Assembly (NCBI RefSeq): GCF_902702915.1
Contig: NZ_LR738849.1
Location: 1,922,001 to 1,986,000 of the forward strand
Source: Desulfovibrio sp. 86
GTDB lineage: Bacteria > Desulfobacterota > Desulfovibrionia > Desulfovibrionales > Desulfovibrionaceae
DNA length: 64,000 bases
Reading direction: 5' to 3'
The translations under genes and the position numbers were made by a program. The notes below the pieces were generated by a model. It ran no database searches. It was not told the origin of the DNA and was given only the letters and a program-made list of their open reading frames with translations. The number at the start of each line of letters is the position of its first letter. The stretch's first letter is position 1. Positions 1 to 7,502 of the stretch are shown here, one piece after another.

Positions 1-375
1 GGAGGCGTAAAATTCCCTGTCCTGCCAGTCGCCGCCAAGCCAGCGCACGTCCTCGCGAATGGAATCGACGTATTCCTGCTCTTCTTTCGTGGGATTGGTG
101 TCGTCAAAGCGCAGGTTGCACAATCCGTTGAACTCTTTGGCAACGCCGAAGTTCAGACAGATGGACTTGGCGTGCCCAAGGTGCAGATAGCCATTGGGCT
201 CGGGAGGAAAGCGCGTATGAACCCTGCCGTTATAGCGGCCTGTGGCATTGTCTTCAATGATGCGGGCACGAATGAAGTCCACGCCGGGCTTGTTGGCGGT
301 GTCCGCCGCCGCGTCCGTGGCATTGGTGCAGTGGGGGTCGGCGGTGGGGGTCATGTTTTTTGTCTCGGGGGCCAT
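1..375 (-). CDS. glnS: Glutaminyl-tRNA synthetase, N-terminal part (runs off the window)
   Basis: This is the first 125 codons of a class I aminoacyl-tRNA synthetase that charges tRNA-Gln with glutamine in the cytosol. The translated minus strand shows [10 protein letters not shown], then [17 protein letters not shown] with the class I HIGH-type motif HLGH at about residues 65-68, then [12 protein letters not shown] and the [13 protein letters not shown] stretch that separates GlnRS from most GluRS. The ATG at 373-375 has GGAG six bases upstream; an in-frame ATG at 385-387 would leave a ribosome site that is too close. The first ~30 residues, before the conserved part, are Thr/Ala/Asp rich and look like a variable N-terminal tail. 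The gene continues beyond base 1, so the catalytic KMSKS and anticodon-binding parts are not visible. Confidence 0.93.
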   Translation of the reverse strand, partial: MAPETKNMTPTADPHCTNATDAAADTANKPGVDFIRARIIEDNATGRYNGRVHTRFPPEPNGYLHLGHAKSICLNFGVAKEFNGLCNLRFDDTNPTKEEQEYVDSIREDVRWLGGDWQDREFYAS

Positions 376-420
376 GATGCGCTCCATTACTTCCTGGCGA
401 TAATGTAAACTGTAAAGCTA

Positions 421-1060
421 CGCCAAGCCGGGGCAGGGGTCAATCGTGCGTATGCGGGCAGCCGGGGCGTCCGGGGGGCGTCCGGGGCGGTCGTCACGAA
501 GCGGCTTGGCTGTATTGCACAAATTTGGCTGTATTGCACAAATGTTGGTTTCTGTTGCAGCCGTCGTGGCGGTCGAGGTGGCGTGGCCCACTGCAGGGAT
601 GCCGTTTTTTGTTGATGCAGGCAGCCGGGGCGTTACACGGCGGTTGCAGTTTGCCTTTCTGTGATGCTGGTTTGTGCTGGTGGCAGCCGGGGCGTTACAC
701 GGCGGTTGCAGCTTGCTTCGCAGGGATGCTGTTTTCTGTTGATGCAGGCAGCCGGGGCTACACGAGGGCCGCAGCCTGCTTTGCAGGGATGGGCGTGGCC
801 CACTGCAGGGATACTGATTTGTGCTGTTGGCAGCCGGGGCGTTGCACGGCGGCCGTAGGCAGGTTTGCGAGGATAGATTTTCTGTTGCTGACCGCCGTGA
901 CTGTGGCAATCACGAAAGGCCGGCACCTGCTTCGCAAAGATGCCGTTTTCTGCTGTTGGGTGCTGTGTTTCTGGCAACCTCGACAGTGCAGCATGACAAG
1001 GCGTTGCGACAGGCCGTGAGCAAAAGAACAAAAATCTCCGCACGCTTGACAGCCATGCCA
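421..1060. repeat. Degenerate tandem repeat tract upstream of glnS
   Basis: The block GCAGCCGGGGC recurs at about 458, 621, 683, 748 and 830. In four copies it is followed by a variant of GTTACACGGCGGTTGCAG and then by a GCAGGGATGCTGTTTTCTGTTGATG-like spacer segment. The unit length drifts from about 62 to 82 bases. A separate perfect tandem copy of TTGGCTGTATTGCACAAA lies at about 505-543. Frames on both strands stay open for 65-165 codons only because the repeat has few stops; the translations are low-complexity (Cys, Pro, Asn) and have no ribosome site, so I do not call a gene here. Confidence 0.7.
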
Positions 1061-1110
1061 ACCTAAGCTAGCTTGCACTTCTGCATTCGGGGCGCACTGC
1101 GCCCAAAAGC

Positions 1111-1205
1111 GGAGAGGTGTCCGAGTCGGCCGAAGGAGCTCGCCTGCTAAGCGAGTATACGGGCTTAAACCTGTATCGAGAGTTCAAATCTCTCCCTCTC
1201 CGCCA
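1111..1205 (+). tRNA. tRNA-Ser (anticodon GCU)
   Basis: The acceptor strands GGAGAGG (1111-1117) and CCTCTCC (1195-1201) pair perfectly, followed by discriminator G and an encoded CCA (1203-1205). The anticodon stem CTCGC/GCGAG encloses loop CTGCTAA, so the anticodon is GCT and it reads AGC/AGU serine codons. A long variable arm (TATACGGGCTTAAACCTGTA) is present as expected for class II tRNA-Ser, and the T loop reads GTTCAAATC. tRNA-Ser genes are common integration sites, and AT-rich accessory DNA begins just downstream. Confidence 0.96.
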
Positions 1206-1215
1206 CATAGCAAGT

Positions 1216-1253
1216 AAAACCGCCAAGTTATCTGATGATAACTTGGCGGTTTT
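1216..1253 (+). terminator. Rho-independent terminator of tRNA-Ser
   Basis: A perfect 17-bp stem (AAAACCGCCAAGTTATC / GATAACTTGGCGGTTTT) with loop TGAT lies 11 bases after the tRNA and ends in a T run. Being palindromic with A and T flanks, it could work in both directions. Confidence 0.93.
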
Positions 1254-1404
1254 TGCGTTCAAAAAAGGTATGTTTTTAGCGAGTACACGGCCGTATCCAT
1301 ACCGTTGTCCATACTTTGTATTAATGTTTTACGAAAAAAACAGCGCTTGCAGAAGGTATTCTTTGTGGGCGAGGCGGTGCGTTTGAAAAGGTATTTGGGT
1401 TGCA

Positions 1405-1584
1405 ATGAGGTTGTTCATTATTTATTGCACGTTCACAAAAACGCGATGGGCCTTCAATCTAGCCTTGATTGGTCTTGGCCGAGTTGTTGTAGTAATTGGC
1501 TTAGCAATGATGACGGAGAAGTTAGCTGCCCTTAGCAATACTCCATTTTTAGGGGGTGAGGCACAATTGGCGGAATGGGGATAA
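1405..1584 (+). CDS. Possible 59-aa small membrane protein
   Basis: An open frame begins MRLFIIYCTFTKTRWAFNLA and continues through a hydrophobic stretch (about residues 19-36, with VVVVIGLAMM) to an end with the text EAQLAEWG. It has one plausible membrane segment. No clear ribosome site precedes the ATG. A weak stem followed by a T run (about 1629-1650) lies after the stop. I do not recognise the family. It could be a small gene of the island or a chance frame; the rest of 1254-1775 holds no other gene. Confidence 0.3.
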   Translation: MRLFIIYCTFTKTRWAFNLALIGLGRVVVVIGLAMMTEKLAALSNTPFLGGEAQLAEWG

Positions 1585-1665
1585 TGACGGCTATGCCGAA
1601 TCGGAATAGGCCGCAGCAACGCTAATAAAGAGAGGCTTCAACTCTTTTTTATTAATCATCAAATA

Positions 1666-1694
1666 TTGTATAAACGTCCTTACTATATTATAAG
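1666..1694 (+). promoter_or_regulatory. Putative sigma-70 promoter for the helicase-darT-ARH operon
   Basis: TTGTAT (1666-1671) and TATAAG (1689-1694) are separated by 17 bases in an AT-rich stretch about 80 bases upstream of the first gene of the operon. The -35 box is only a partial match. Confidence 0.4.
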
Positions 1695-1775
1695 AATTCA
1701 CAGATTGATTAGAAATTATACTCTTGGACAATTTTCAGAATTAATTTAGCACGATAACCGAAGTGAGCCTTCTAT

Positions 1776-3173
1776 ATGCGAATAGAACTGCCGCCAAGAC
1801 CTTCTCCAGAACAGTTAATTATATTGCAAAGACCATTGCGTCCTGTAGAAATTATTAAAGGGGCAGCAGGTAGCGGAAAAACGTTAACAGCTCTTTATAA
1901 ACTAGTTTTTGCGACAGGATACATGGCTACCTATAAAAGTTGTATCAATATTCTCATTCTATCATATAATAGAACGCTGAAAGGATACATTGAGGCGATG
2001 CTGCAGAACTCTCGTTTTCCTATTCTGCCACGTTCAACACAAATTCACTTAACAGTTGGAACATTTGCCCGTTGGGCTATGAATGCATGTAATATCTCTA
2101 GGCTTAATATTTGTAGTGCTCTTGAATTTATAAATATGAACTATGCTCAATTGCCATTAAGCTCAGATTACTCTCCTGATTTTATCGCTGAGGAAATGAG
2201 TTATATTTTAAAAAGATTTCCCCACAACAATCTGAATTCTTATATTGATGCAAGGAGACATGGAAGAGGTGCTAATCCTGCAGTTGACTCTAATGCTCGG
2301 GCTATCCTTGTAAACGAATATATTAGCCGGTACACAGAATGGAAAAATATCCATTCTCGGCAAGATTGGGAAGATGTTGCTTGGCATGCAAATACCGTTT
2401 CACATTTATCATATGACATAATTGTTGTTGATGAAGGGCAAGACTTTACGGCTAATCAATACAGAGCCATTGTTAATTCATTAGCAGAAGACTCTTCATT
2501 GATCTGTGTTATTGATACCGCTCAAAAAATTTACCTCAATGGATTTACATGGATGGAATGCGGGATAGATGCGCGTAGGCATACACCGGTCACTCTATCT
2601 GCAAATTTTAGAAACACACAAGAAATTGCTTCCCTCGCGGCAGAGATATTGTCAAATGTCACAATTGACGAAGATGGCGTGCTTCCTGTGCGCCATTATA
2701 CTATGCGAACAGGGGGGCTACCTGTTCTTTTGAGGGGCAACTTTTCACACCAGATGGATTATATAATAGACAGGATAAGGTGTCATCTAGCTGCAGGTGA
2801 AAGCTGTGCAGTTTTGTTAAGGTCAAGTAATTGGGATTCTGAGGTAAAGAGAAGGATCAGATTGGCTGGATTTGAGTTTGCTTCGATTACTTGTGAAGAC
2901 TCCTGGCCTGAGGAAAATATCAATCTTGTTATCTCTACTATGCATTCCGCAAAAGGGCTCGAATTTGATCATGTGTTCATGCCTGGAATAAACGAGCAGT
3001 TATTTCCTCAATATTCTGATTCTGCCCAAGAACATGAGCATCGAGACAGACGTCTATTGGCAATGGCAATTGGTAGGGCAAGGCATACAGTCACTTTAGG
3101 AGAAAAACCCGGCGAAGAGAGCCATTATTTTAATGCTATTGATATTGGTACTCTACAAAGGATCAGTGTATGA
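1776..3173 (+). CDS. UvrD/Rep-like superfamily 1 DNA helicase (compact)
   Basis: A 465-residue ATP-dependent SF1 helicase. The motifs appear in order: Walker A GAAGSGKT at 29-36, motif II VVDEGQD at 217-223, an SANFRN motif III/IV region at 275-280, motif V TMHSAKGLEFDHVF at 388-401, and motif VI RLLAMAIGRARHT at 426-438. At 465 residues it is much shorter than housekeeping UvrD or Rep (about 700), so the accessory 1B/2B insertions must be reduced. It resembles the stand-alone UvrD-like ATPases found in defence cassettes. Its stop overlaps the next start (ATGA), so it is translationally coupled to the DarT-like gene. Codon use is AT-rich compared with the flanking chromosome, which suggests horizontal acquisition. 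The helicase assignment is firm; a role in defence is inference from neighbours. Confidence 0.88.
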   Translation: MRIELPPRPSPEQLIILQRPLRPVEIIKGAAGSGKTLTALYKLVFATGYMATYKSCINILILSYNRTLKGYIEAMLQNSRFPILPRSTQIHLTVGTFARWAMNACNISRLNICSALEFINMNYAQLPLSSDYSPDFIAEEMSYILKRFPHNNLNSYIDARRHGRGANPAVDSNARAILVNEYISRYTEWKNIHSRQDWEDVAWHANTVSHLSYDIIVVDEGQDFTANQYRAIVNSLAEDSSLICVIDTAQKIYLNGFTWMECGIDARRHTPVTLSANFRNTQEIASLAAEILSNVTIDEDGVLPVRHYTMRTGGLPVLLRGNFSHQMDYIIDRIRCHLAAGESCAVLLRSSNWDSEVKRRIRLAGFEFASITCEDSWPEENINLVISTMHSAKGLEFDHVFMPGINEQLFPQYSDSAQEHEHRDRRLLAMAIGRARHTVTLGEKPGEESHYFNAIDIGTLQRISV

Positions 3174-3802
3174 CGACGCGTGATATTATAGAGGATAGAG
3201 GAGTTACTGACGTTTTACATTTTACGACCTCTGATGGTCTATTAGGGATGTTGGCAGCGCCATTTCCTCAGCTGCTTCCTCGCGCACAATTGGCAGAAAC
3301 CAAGCACCTTGAGTATATTATTAAGTACAATTCTCCGACAAGAGTAGACACTGAATGGTTCAACTACAATAGTTTATCCATTTCAGAAGTGAATAGGTTT
3401 TTTTTCGGCTGTTCATTTAAAAAACATCCGGATGCTTTTTGGGCCGTCCTCGAATTTTCAGCAGACATCTTGACTCATGAAGGTGTATTTTTTGCCACCA
3501 CGAACAACATGTACCCAGACGTTGTGAGACACGAAGGTGGAAGGGGGCTTGCGGCTCTCTTTGCTTCACGAATAAAAAACGATAGAGTTCGCACAGGGTG
3601 GCTTTCAAGATTTAATGACCGCCCTTTAAATTGTCCGACGGATAACCAGGCTGAGGTTCTATACCCAGGGGCATTATCCTTTGAATATCTAAAAAGAATT
3701 CATGTCCCAGACGACGCAGGCTTTCGGTTGGTGAACGGACAACTCACTGCATGCCATTGCGCCTACGATGTCATGATCTCGCCGGAGCACTTTTTGAAAT
3801 GA
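3170..3802 (+). CDS. DarT-like ADP-ribosyltransferase (DUF4433 fold)
   Basis: A 210-residue protein resembling DarT toxins, which ADP-ribosylate thymidine in single-stranded DNA using NAD. Visible features are the N-terminal VLHFTTSDGLLGML segment (DarT-type H-F-T NAD-binding start, His17), a central block around DAFWAVLEFSADIL and GVFFATTNNM, and NQAEVLYPGALSFEYLKRI, where Glu162 sits at the position of the catalytic glutamate of the QAEVL motif. The start ATG overlaps the helicase stop by four bases, and its own stop overlaps the next gene in the same ATGA manner. No DarG macrodomain antitoxin is adjacent; an ADP-ribosylglycohydrolase occupies that place. The family call rests on motif memory and could be another ART of the same clan. 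DNA as target is inferred. Confidence 0.72.
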   Translation: MTTRDIIEDRGVTDVLHFTTSDGLLGMLAAPFPQLLPRAQLAETKHLEYIIKYNSPTRVDTEWFNYNSLSISEVNRFFFGCSFKKHPDAFWAVLEFSADILTHEGVFFATTNNMYPDVVRHEGGRGLAALFASRIKNDRVRTGWLSRFNDRPLNCPTDNQAEVLYPGALSFEYLKRIHVPDDAGFRLVNGQLTACHCAYDVMISPEHFLK

Positions 3803-5472
3803 GCGAACAGCAAATTATAAATTCTTCAGTATGGGCTGCCCTTGGGGATGCCCTTGGATACGTCACTGAGCTTGGTGATGAATCTACGTTTGCTCATCGG
3901 TTGAATGGCAGAACAGATGAGTGGGGCAAGTCCTCTTGGCGGCGAAAAATTGGTGGCCCTTATGGATGCCATGTAGAATTCACCCCTGGAACTTACTCGG
4001 ACGATACCCAACTCCGACTTGCTGTTAGTCGATCAATAAATTCTGAGGGTGTTTTTCAAAAAGAAGCCTTTGCTAAAATTGAACTCCCCGTATGGCGTTC
4101 CTATGCTCTTGGCGCTGGGGTTGGAAGTACTTCCGCCGCAGAAAATTTGGTTAAGGCTAATGTAAATTGGAATAGCAATTTCTTTAATAATAAAAATAGT
4201 AACTACTGTAAGGGCGGTGGTAATGGTGCGGCTATGCGCATCCAGCCCCATGTTTGGTCAGCTCCCGACTGGCAACATCCCCACCTCTACCTGTCAGACG
4301 TTGTATCCAATTCCATAATAACCCATGGACATGCTAGAGGAATTTTGGGGGCAGCATTTCACGCAATTTGTCTGGCAATGACGCTGGCCAACAAAGAACC
4401 TCTTTCCCAGCCATTTTGGAATGAAACGCTCCCATTTCTCAAAGGCATTCCCTCAATAATTGAGAAGGATTTCTTTCTGACCAGTATCTGGATTCCACAA
4501 TGGCAAATGCAGAGTAAGGATGACTTTGCTGCACAAGTTTCAGAAGTAGTAGATGAGTTCAAAACATATTTTAAAGTGTTTCTCCAGCATAAAGATGGCT
4601 CACCGACGGAACGGTATTATTCTTTTGCTAAGTCTATTCAAGCCGTTGGCGGTAGAGAAATTGGTTCAGCCGTAAAAACATCGGTATTAGCATCGGCAGC
4701 GGCTTTGCTTTTCAAAGATGAAGCCCCGGTTGATTGCCTACGTTCTGTATCTTCTTTATTTGGAAGCGATACTGATACAATTGCCACTATGGCTGGTGCG
4801 CTAATCGGAGCTACTGTGGCGGATGAACCGCTACTTCCGATCCAAGATAAAGATTATATAGAGAGAGAAGCAAAGAGATTAGCGCGCATCGCTAGAGGCA
4901 GTTTGGCAGAGAGCTTTGTCTATCCGAGCCTTCTTTCTTGGAAATCACCTCGAGCAACGCTCGATATCACTGCTCGTTATGGTGAAGATTTTTATGTAGA
5001 TGGATTGGCCAAAATAGACTTCTTTGGGAGAGAATACCACAACAACACAACAACATGGCAATGGGGGAAGCTAGCTTTCGGGCAGACGATACTTGCTAAG
5101 CGTCGACGAGACGGCTGTGTTGTCGACTTTCAGCCTGCAGATGGAAGATACATGGCTGTTGAACCTACAAAAACGCACACTGCACGCCAATCTTCCCATG
5201 ACGCCACAACCCGAGCGCAACCAAGCAAGCAGATAAATCAAGCATTCTTACTTGATAATATGATTGTAAACAAGCACAAGGAAAAATCCTCAAGTGATGC
5301 CGCGATGGAAGATATTTTTCGGCTTGTAGCAGCTATCGAAAAAAAGGGATTTCCTCCAGAGGATATTGGTCATGCTTATTTTTATTTAAGTAGCAAATAT
5401 CGTGATTATTTTTATCTATCTGAATTTATTTCTCTTTTATATAAAAAGCAAAATGGCATTAAGCACCCGTAA
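3799..5472 (+). CDS. ADP-ribosylglycohydrolase (ARH/DraG family) with C-terminal extension
   Basis: A 557-residue hydrolase predicted to remove ADP-ribose. The ATG at 3799 is chosen because it overlaps the preceding stop (ATGA); a longer frame from 3751 would run 51 bases into the DarT-like gene. ARH metal-site motifs are present in order: GDALG at 16-20, YSDDTQ at 66-71, GNGAAMR at 141-147, HGHARG at 176-181, and GSDTDTIATMAGALIGA at 322-338 with the paired aspartates that hold Mg. The catalytic core ends near residue 375. About 180 more residues follow: a segment around ARYGEDFYVDGLAKIDFF, a polar linker (residues ~455-490) and a helical tail. I do not recognise this extension. Position and coupling suggest it is the antitoxin, or an effector-resetting partner, of the transferase. 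Confidence 0.8.
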   Translation: MSEQQIINSSVWAALGDALGYVTELGDESTFAHRLNGRTDEWGKSSWRRKIGGPYGCHVEFTPGTYSDDTQLRLAVSRSINSEGVFQKEAFAKIELPVWRSYALGAGVGSTSAAENLVKANVNWNSNFFNNKNSNYCKGGGNGAAMRIQPHVWSAPDWQHPHLYLSDVVSNSIITHGHARGILGAAFHAICLAMTLANKEPLSQPFWNETLPFLKGIPSIIEKDFFLTSIWIPQWQMQSKDDFAAQVSEVVDEFKTYFKVFLQHKDGSPTERYYSFAKSIQAVGGREIGSAVKTSVLASAAALLFKDEAPVDCLRSVSSLFGSDTDTIATMAGALIGATVADEPLLPIQDKDYIEREAKRLARIARGSLAESFVYPSLLSWKSPRATLDITARYGEDFYVDGLAKIDFFGREYHNNTTTWQWGKLAFGQTILAKRRRDGCVVDFQPADGRYMAVEPTKTHTARQSSHDATTRAQPSKQINQAFLLDNMIVNKHKEKSSSDAAMEDIFRLVAAIEKKGFPPEDIGHAYFYLSSKYRDYFYLSEFISLLYKKQNGIKHP

Positions 5473-5623
5473 TGGAAGATGTATTTGGTAGATTTTCTGT
5501 CTAGTATATTCTTTTCTATGAGAATTATATTCAAAGGAAGCGGGAAAATAAAGACAAGTGCAAGTCTCTTTTTAGCCGCCAAGGTGGCTAATGGTAGCTT
5601 GGCAGGTTTGCGCCCAAATGACC

Positions 5624-5809
5624 TTACCCCACTGCGTATACCACTCGTAAGTTAGTGGTTCCCAATGGGTTGCAGGTTATATTCTTTGCGCGAAATTCTT
5701 CCGGTGCCAGCCAGCCCAAGGAACTGTGCGGTCGCCGTTGGTTGTAATCCTGCCGCCAGGCTTCGACTGTTCTGCGGGCATCGTGCAGGGACAGAAACAC
5801 GTTCTGATT
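5624..5809 (-). pseudogene. IS3-family transposase OrfB, C-terminal fragment
   Basis: Minus-strand translation gives NQNVFLSLHDARRTVEAW then RQDYNQRRPHSSLGWLAPEEF, the standard C-terminal end of an IS3-family (IS407-like) transposase after the catalytic Glu. The fragment is cut at its 5' side by the left end of the IS2-like element at 5810. The matching upstream part is not found on the far side of that element, so the region was also rearranged or deleted. Confidence 0.85.
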
Positions 5810-5867
5810 TGGAGTAGCCCCCATTTCGACTGGACACCCCTCTAACTAAGGAGGAGGTGCTGGAACT

Positions 5868-6266
5868 ATGTCTGGAACTAGTGCTAAAACAAGTTCAACG
5901 GTGGAGATAGTAAACATAACGCCCCGTCGCCGTTGGTCTGTCGGCGAGAAAGTTCGCCTGATAGAGGCCAGCATGGCCCCAGGTCAGTCGGTTTCTCTGG
6001 TGGCACGAACGTATGGCGTTGCTCCCAATTTGCTTTACTGCTGGAGAAAGCAGATGAGTGAAGGCGGCAAAACAGCCATTGAAGCCAATGACGAGGTTGT
6101 CAGCGTTGCCGAAGTAAAGGCCCTGAAAAAGCGAATCCGTCAGTTGGAACGCGTCCTTGGCAACAAAACACTGGAAGTGGAAATCCTCAAAGAAGCTGTT
6201 CGCATTGGCCGCGAAAAAAAACTTATCTCGCGGCTGCCATTGTCCGGCGTGGAGGATTTCCAGTGA
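5868..6266 (+). CDS. IS2-like transposase OrfA
   Basis: A 132-residue DNA-binding subunit of the IS. A helix-turn-helix is visible (GQSVSLVARTYGVAPNLLYC, about residues 39-58), followed by a leucine-zipper-like helix VKALKKRIRQLERVLGNKT used for multimerisation. A good ribosome site (GGAGGAGG) precedes the ATG. The gene overlaps orfB by four bases and contains an A8 slippery run near its end. Confidence 0.88.
   Translation: MSGTSAKTSSTVEIVNITPRRRWSVGEKVRLIEASMAPGQSVSLVARTYGVAPNLLYCWRKQMSEGGKTAIEANDEVVSVAEVKALKKRIRQLERVLGNKTLEVEILKEAVRIGREKKLISRLPLSGVEDFQ
6214..6221 (+). other. Programmed -1 frameshift slippery run A8
   Basis: Eight adenines lie in orfA so that the zero frame reads GAA AAA AAA CTT, giving the heptamer A AAA AAA. 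A -1 slip enters the frame of orfB and stays open (TYLAAAIVRRGGFPVKQ), producing an OrfAB fusion transposase as is usual for IS3 elements. Confidence 0.75.
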
Positions 6267-7102
6267 AACAGGTCACAGACGCCCTGGCGGTGTCCCGATC
6301 CAACACCTATGAACGTAGCCGCAGCCCACGGCCTCGCCCGGAACGATACAGCAAAGCAGAAGACACATTCCTTCTACCGCTGATCGTCGAACTTTTGGGC
6401 GGACGCCAGACCTACGGCTATCGGCGTATCCAGCGACTGCTTAATCGGCAACTGGTTGCCGATGGGCGCACTCCGGTCAACCATAAACGTGTGTACAGGA
6501 TAATGAGGCAAAATAACCTGTTGCTGGCATGGTTTACTGGCAGCCAACCTGACAAAGCACACACGGGCAAAGTTTCCACACCACAAAGAAATCAGCGTTG
6601 GTGCTCTGACGGGTTTGAGATTGCCTGCGACAACGGTGAGCGGGTGCGCGTCATTTTTGCCCTGGATACTTGCGACCGAGAAGTTATGGCCTATGCCGCC
6701 ACCACTGGCGGGTACAGTGCTGACATGGCGCAAAGCGTCATGCTGGCATGCGTTGAAAAACGGTTTGGGGATGTCAAAACATTGCAGCCAGTTGAATGGC
6801 TCTCCGACAACGGCTCCTGCTACACGGCAAGAGAAACAATAACGTTGGCCGCCGCGTTGGGCATCGTCAGCAAGTTTACTCCAGTTCGCAGCCCCCAAAG
6901 TAACGGTATGGCTGAAGCTCTCGTCAAAACATTCAAAAGGGATTACGTCTTCTGCAATGATCGACCGGATGCCGAAACTGTGATGGCGCTACTCCCTTGC
7001 TGGTTCGAAGACTATAATGAAAATGCCCCGCACAAGGCCCTGCGGATGCTCTCGCCTCGTGAGTTTATCCGTTCATTGCAAATCTTGGAGTGTCCGGTTT
7101 AG
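6263..7102 (+). CDS. IS2-like transposase OrfB (DDE integrase domain)
   Basis: A 279-residue catalytic part of the transposase. The rve-type core shows the three acidic residues in CSDGFEI (first Asp), WLSDNGSCYT (second Asp) and SNGMAEALVKTFKRDY (Glu), with IS3-type spacing. An N-terminal HTH_21-like region (YGYRRIQRLLNRQ) precedes it. The annotated start is a GTG overlapping the orfA stop, but production as a -1 frameshift fusion with OrfA is more likely. No internal stop is seen. Confidence 0.9.
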   Translation: MKQVTDALAVSRSNTYERSRSPRPRPERYSKAEDTFLLPLIVELLGGRQTYGYRRIQRLLNRQLVADGRTPVNHKRVYRIMRQNNLLLAWFTGSQPDKAHTGKVSTPQRNQRWCSDGFEIACDNGERVRVIFALDTCDREVMAYAATTGGYSADMAQSVMLACVEKRFGDVKTLQPVEWLSDNGSCYTARETITLAAALGIVSKFTPVRSPQSNGMAEALVKTFKRDYVFCNDRPDAETVMALLPCWFEDYNENAPHKALRMLSPREFIRSLQILECPV

Positions 7103-7196
7103 CAGGGGCAACTCCATGCAAAGCGATACTGCCCCCTTTATCCACTGGGTCACAGTAAACTCTACCCTTCTACTTCAGCCTTCTACTTGTGGGTAG

Positions 7197-7383
7197 CTAC
7201 AGACTGAACCACACCTTCAATGCCCCCGGCCAAGCGATCAAGGTTGTGGGGGCAACGCTCCGCAGGTAAATATCCGTTGTGGTGGGCCTCTGGTGGCCCA
7301 AAAGCTGCTGTATGTCTTATGTCTGTCTTCTGCGATTTGACCAGACTGACGGCAAAATAGTGCCGAAAGGCATGGAACCCGAA
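7197..7383 (-). pseudogene. Tyrosine recombinase (phage-type integrase), C-terminal remnant
   Basis: The minus strand encodes HAFRHYFAVSLVKSQKTDIR, which holds the H-x-x-R box, and in a shifted frame IQQLLGHQRPTTTDIYL, with the LGH box and catalytic Tyr (TDIY). A frameshift separates the two parts and a stop (TAG) lies 10 codons before HAFRH, so only a dead C-terminal piece is left. It marks the far edge of the accessory island that begins after tRNA-Ser. No copy of the tRNA 3' end was found beside it. Confidence 0.82.
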
Positions 7384-7502
7384 TGGCGCGACCTCCGACT
7401 ATTTGCAAAGCCGCCCCACACCATGGTGCGGGACGGCTCTGCAAGGCTCCCATAAACGGGGCATCCGTAGCCAACGCAAATGTCTTGAATCTGCGTGCAC
7501 CG

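Larger units (their letters stand above)
5810..7116 (+). mobile_element. IS2-group IS3-family insertion sequence (about 1.3 kb)
   Basis: The element carries overlapping orfA and orfB between imperfect terminal inverted repeats. The left end begins TGGAGTAGCCCC at 5810 and the right end, read inward on the minus strand from 7116, begins TGGAGTTGCCCC; both continue to a shared GGACAC block (about 5831-5836 on the left). The termini are TG...CA as in IS3 elements. I see no convincing direct target duplication (left flank ...GATT, right flank TGCAA...), consistent with a later rearrangement. Both orfs look intact, so it may still be active. Confidence 0.85.

Noticed and set aside
418..1078. Several open frames of 65-164 codons over the repeat tract
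   Set aside because: Translations are repetitive and lack ribosome sites and family features; the openness follows from the repeated GC-rich unit.
1216..1253. Attachment site interpretation of the palindrome after tRNA-Ser
   Set aside because: Its perfect stem plus T run is fully explained as a terminator, and no second copy was found.
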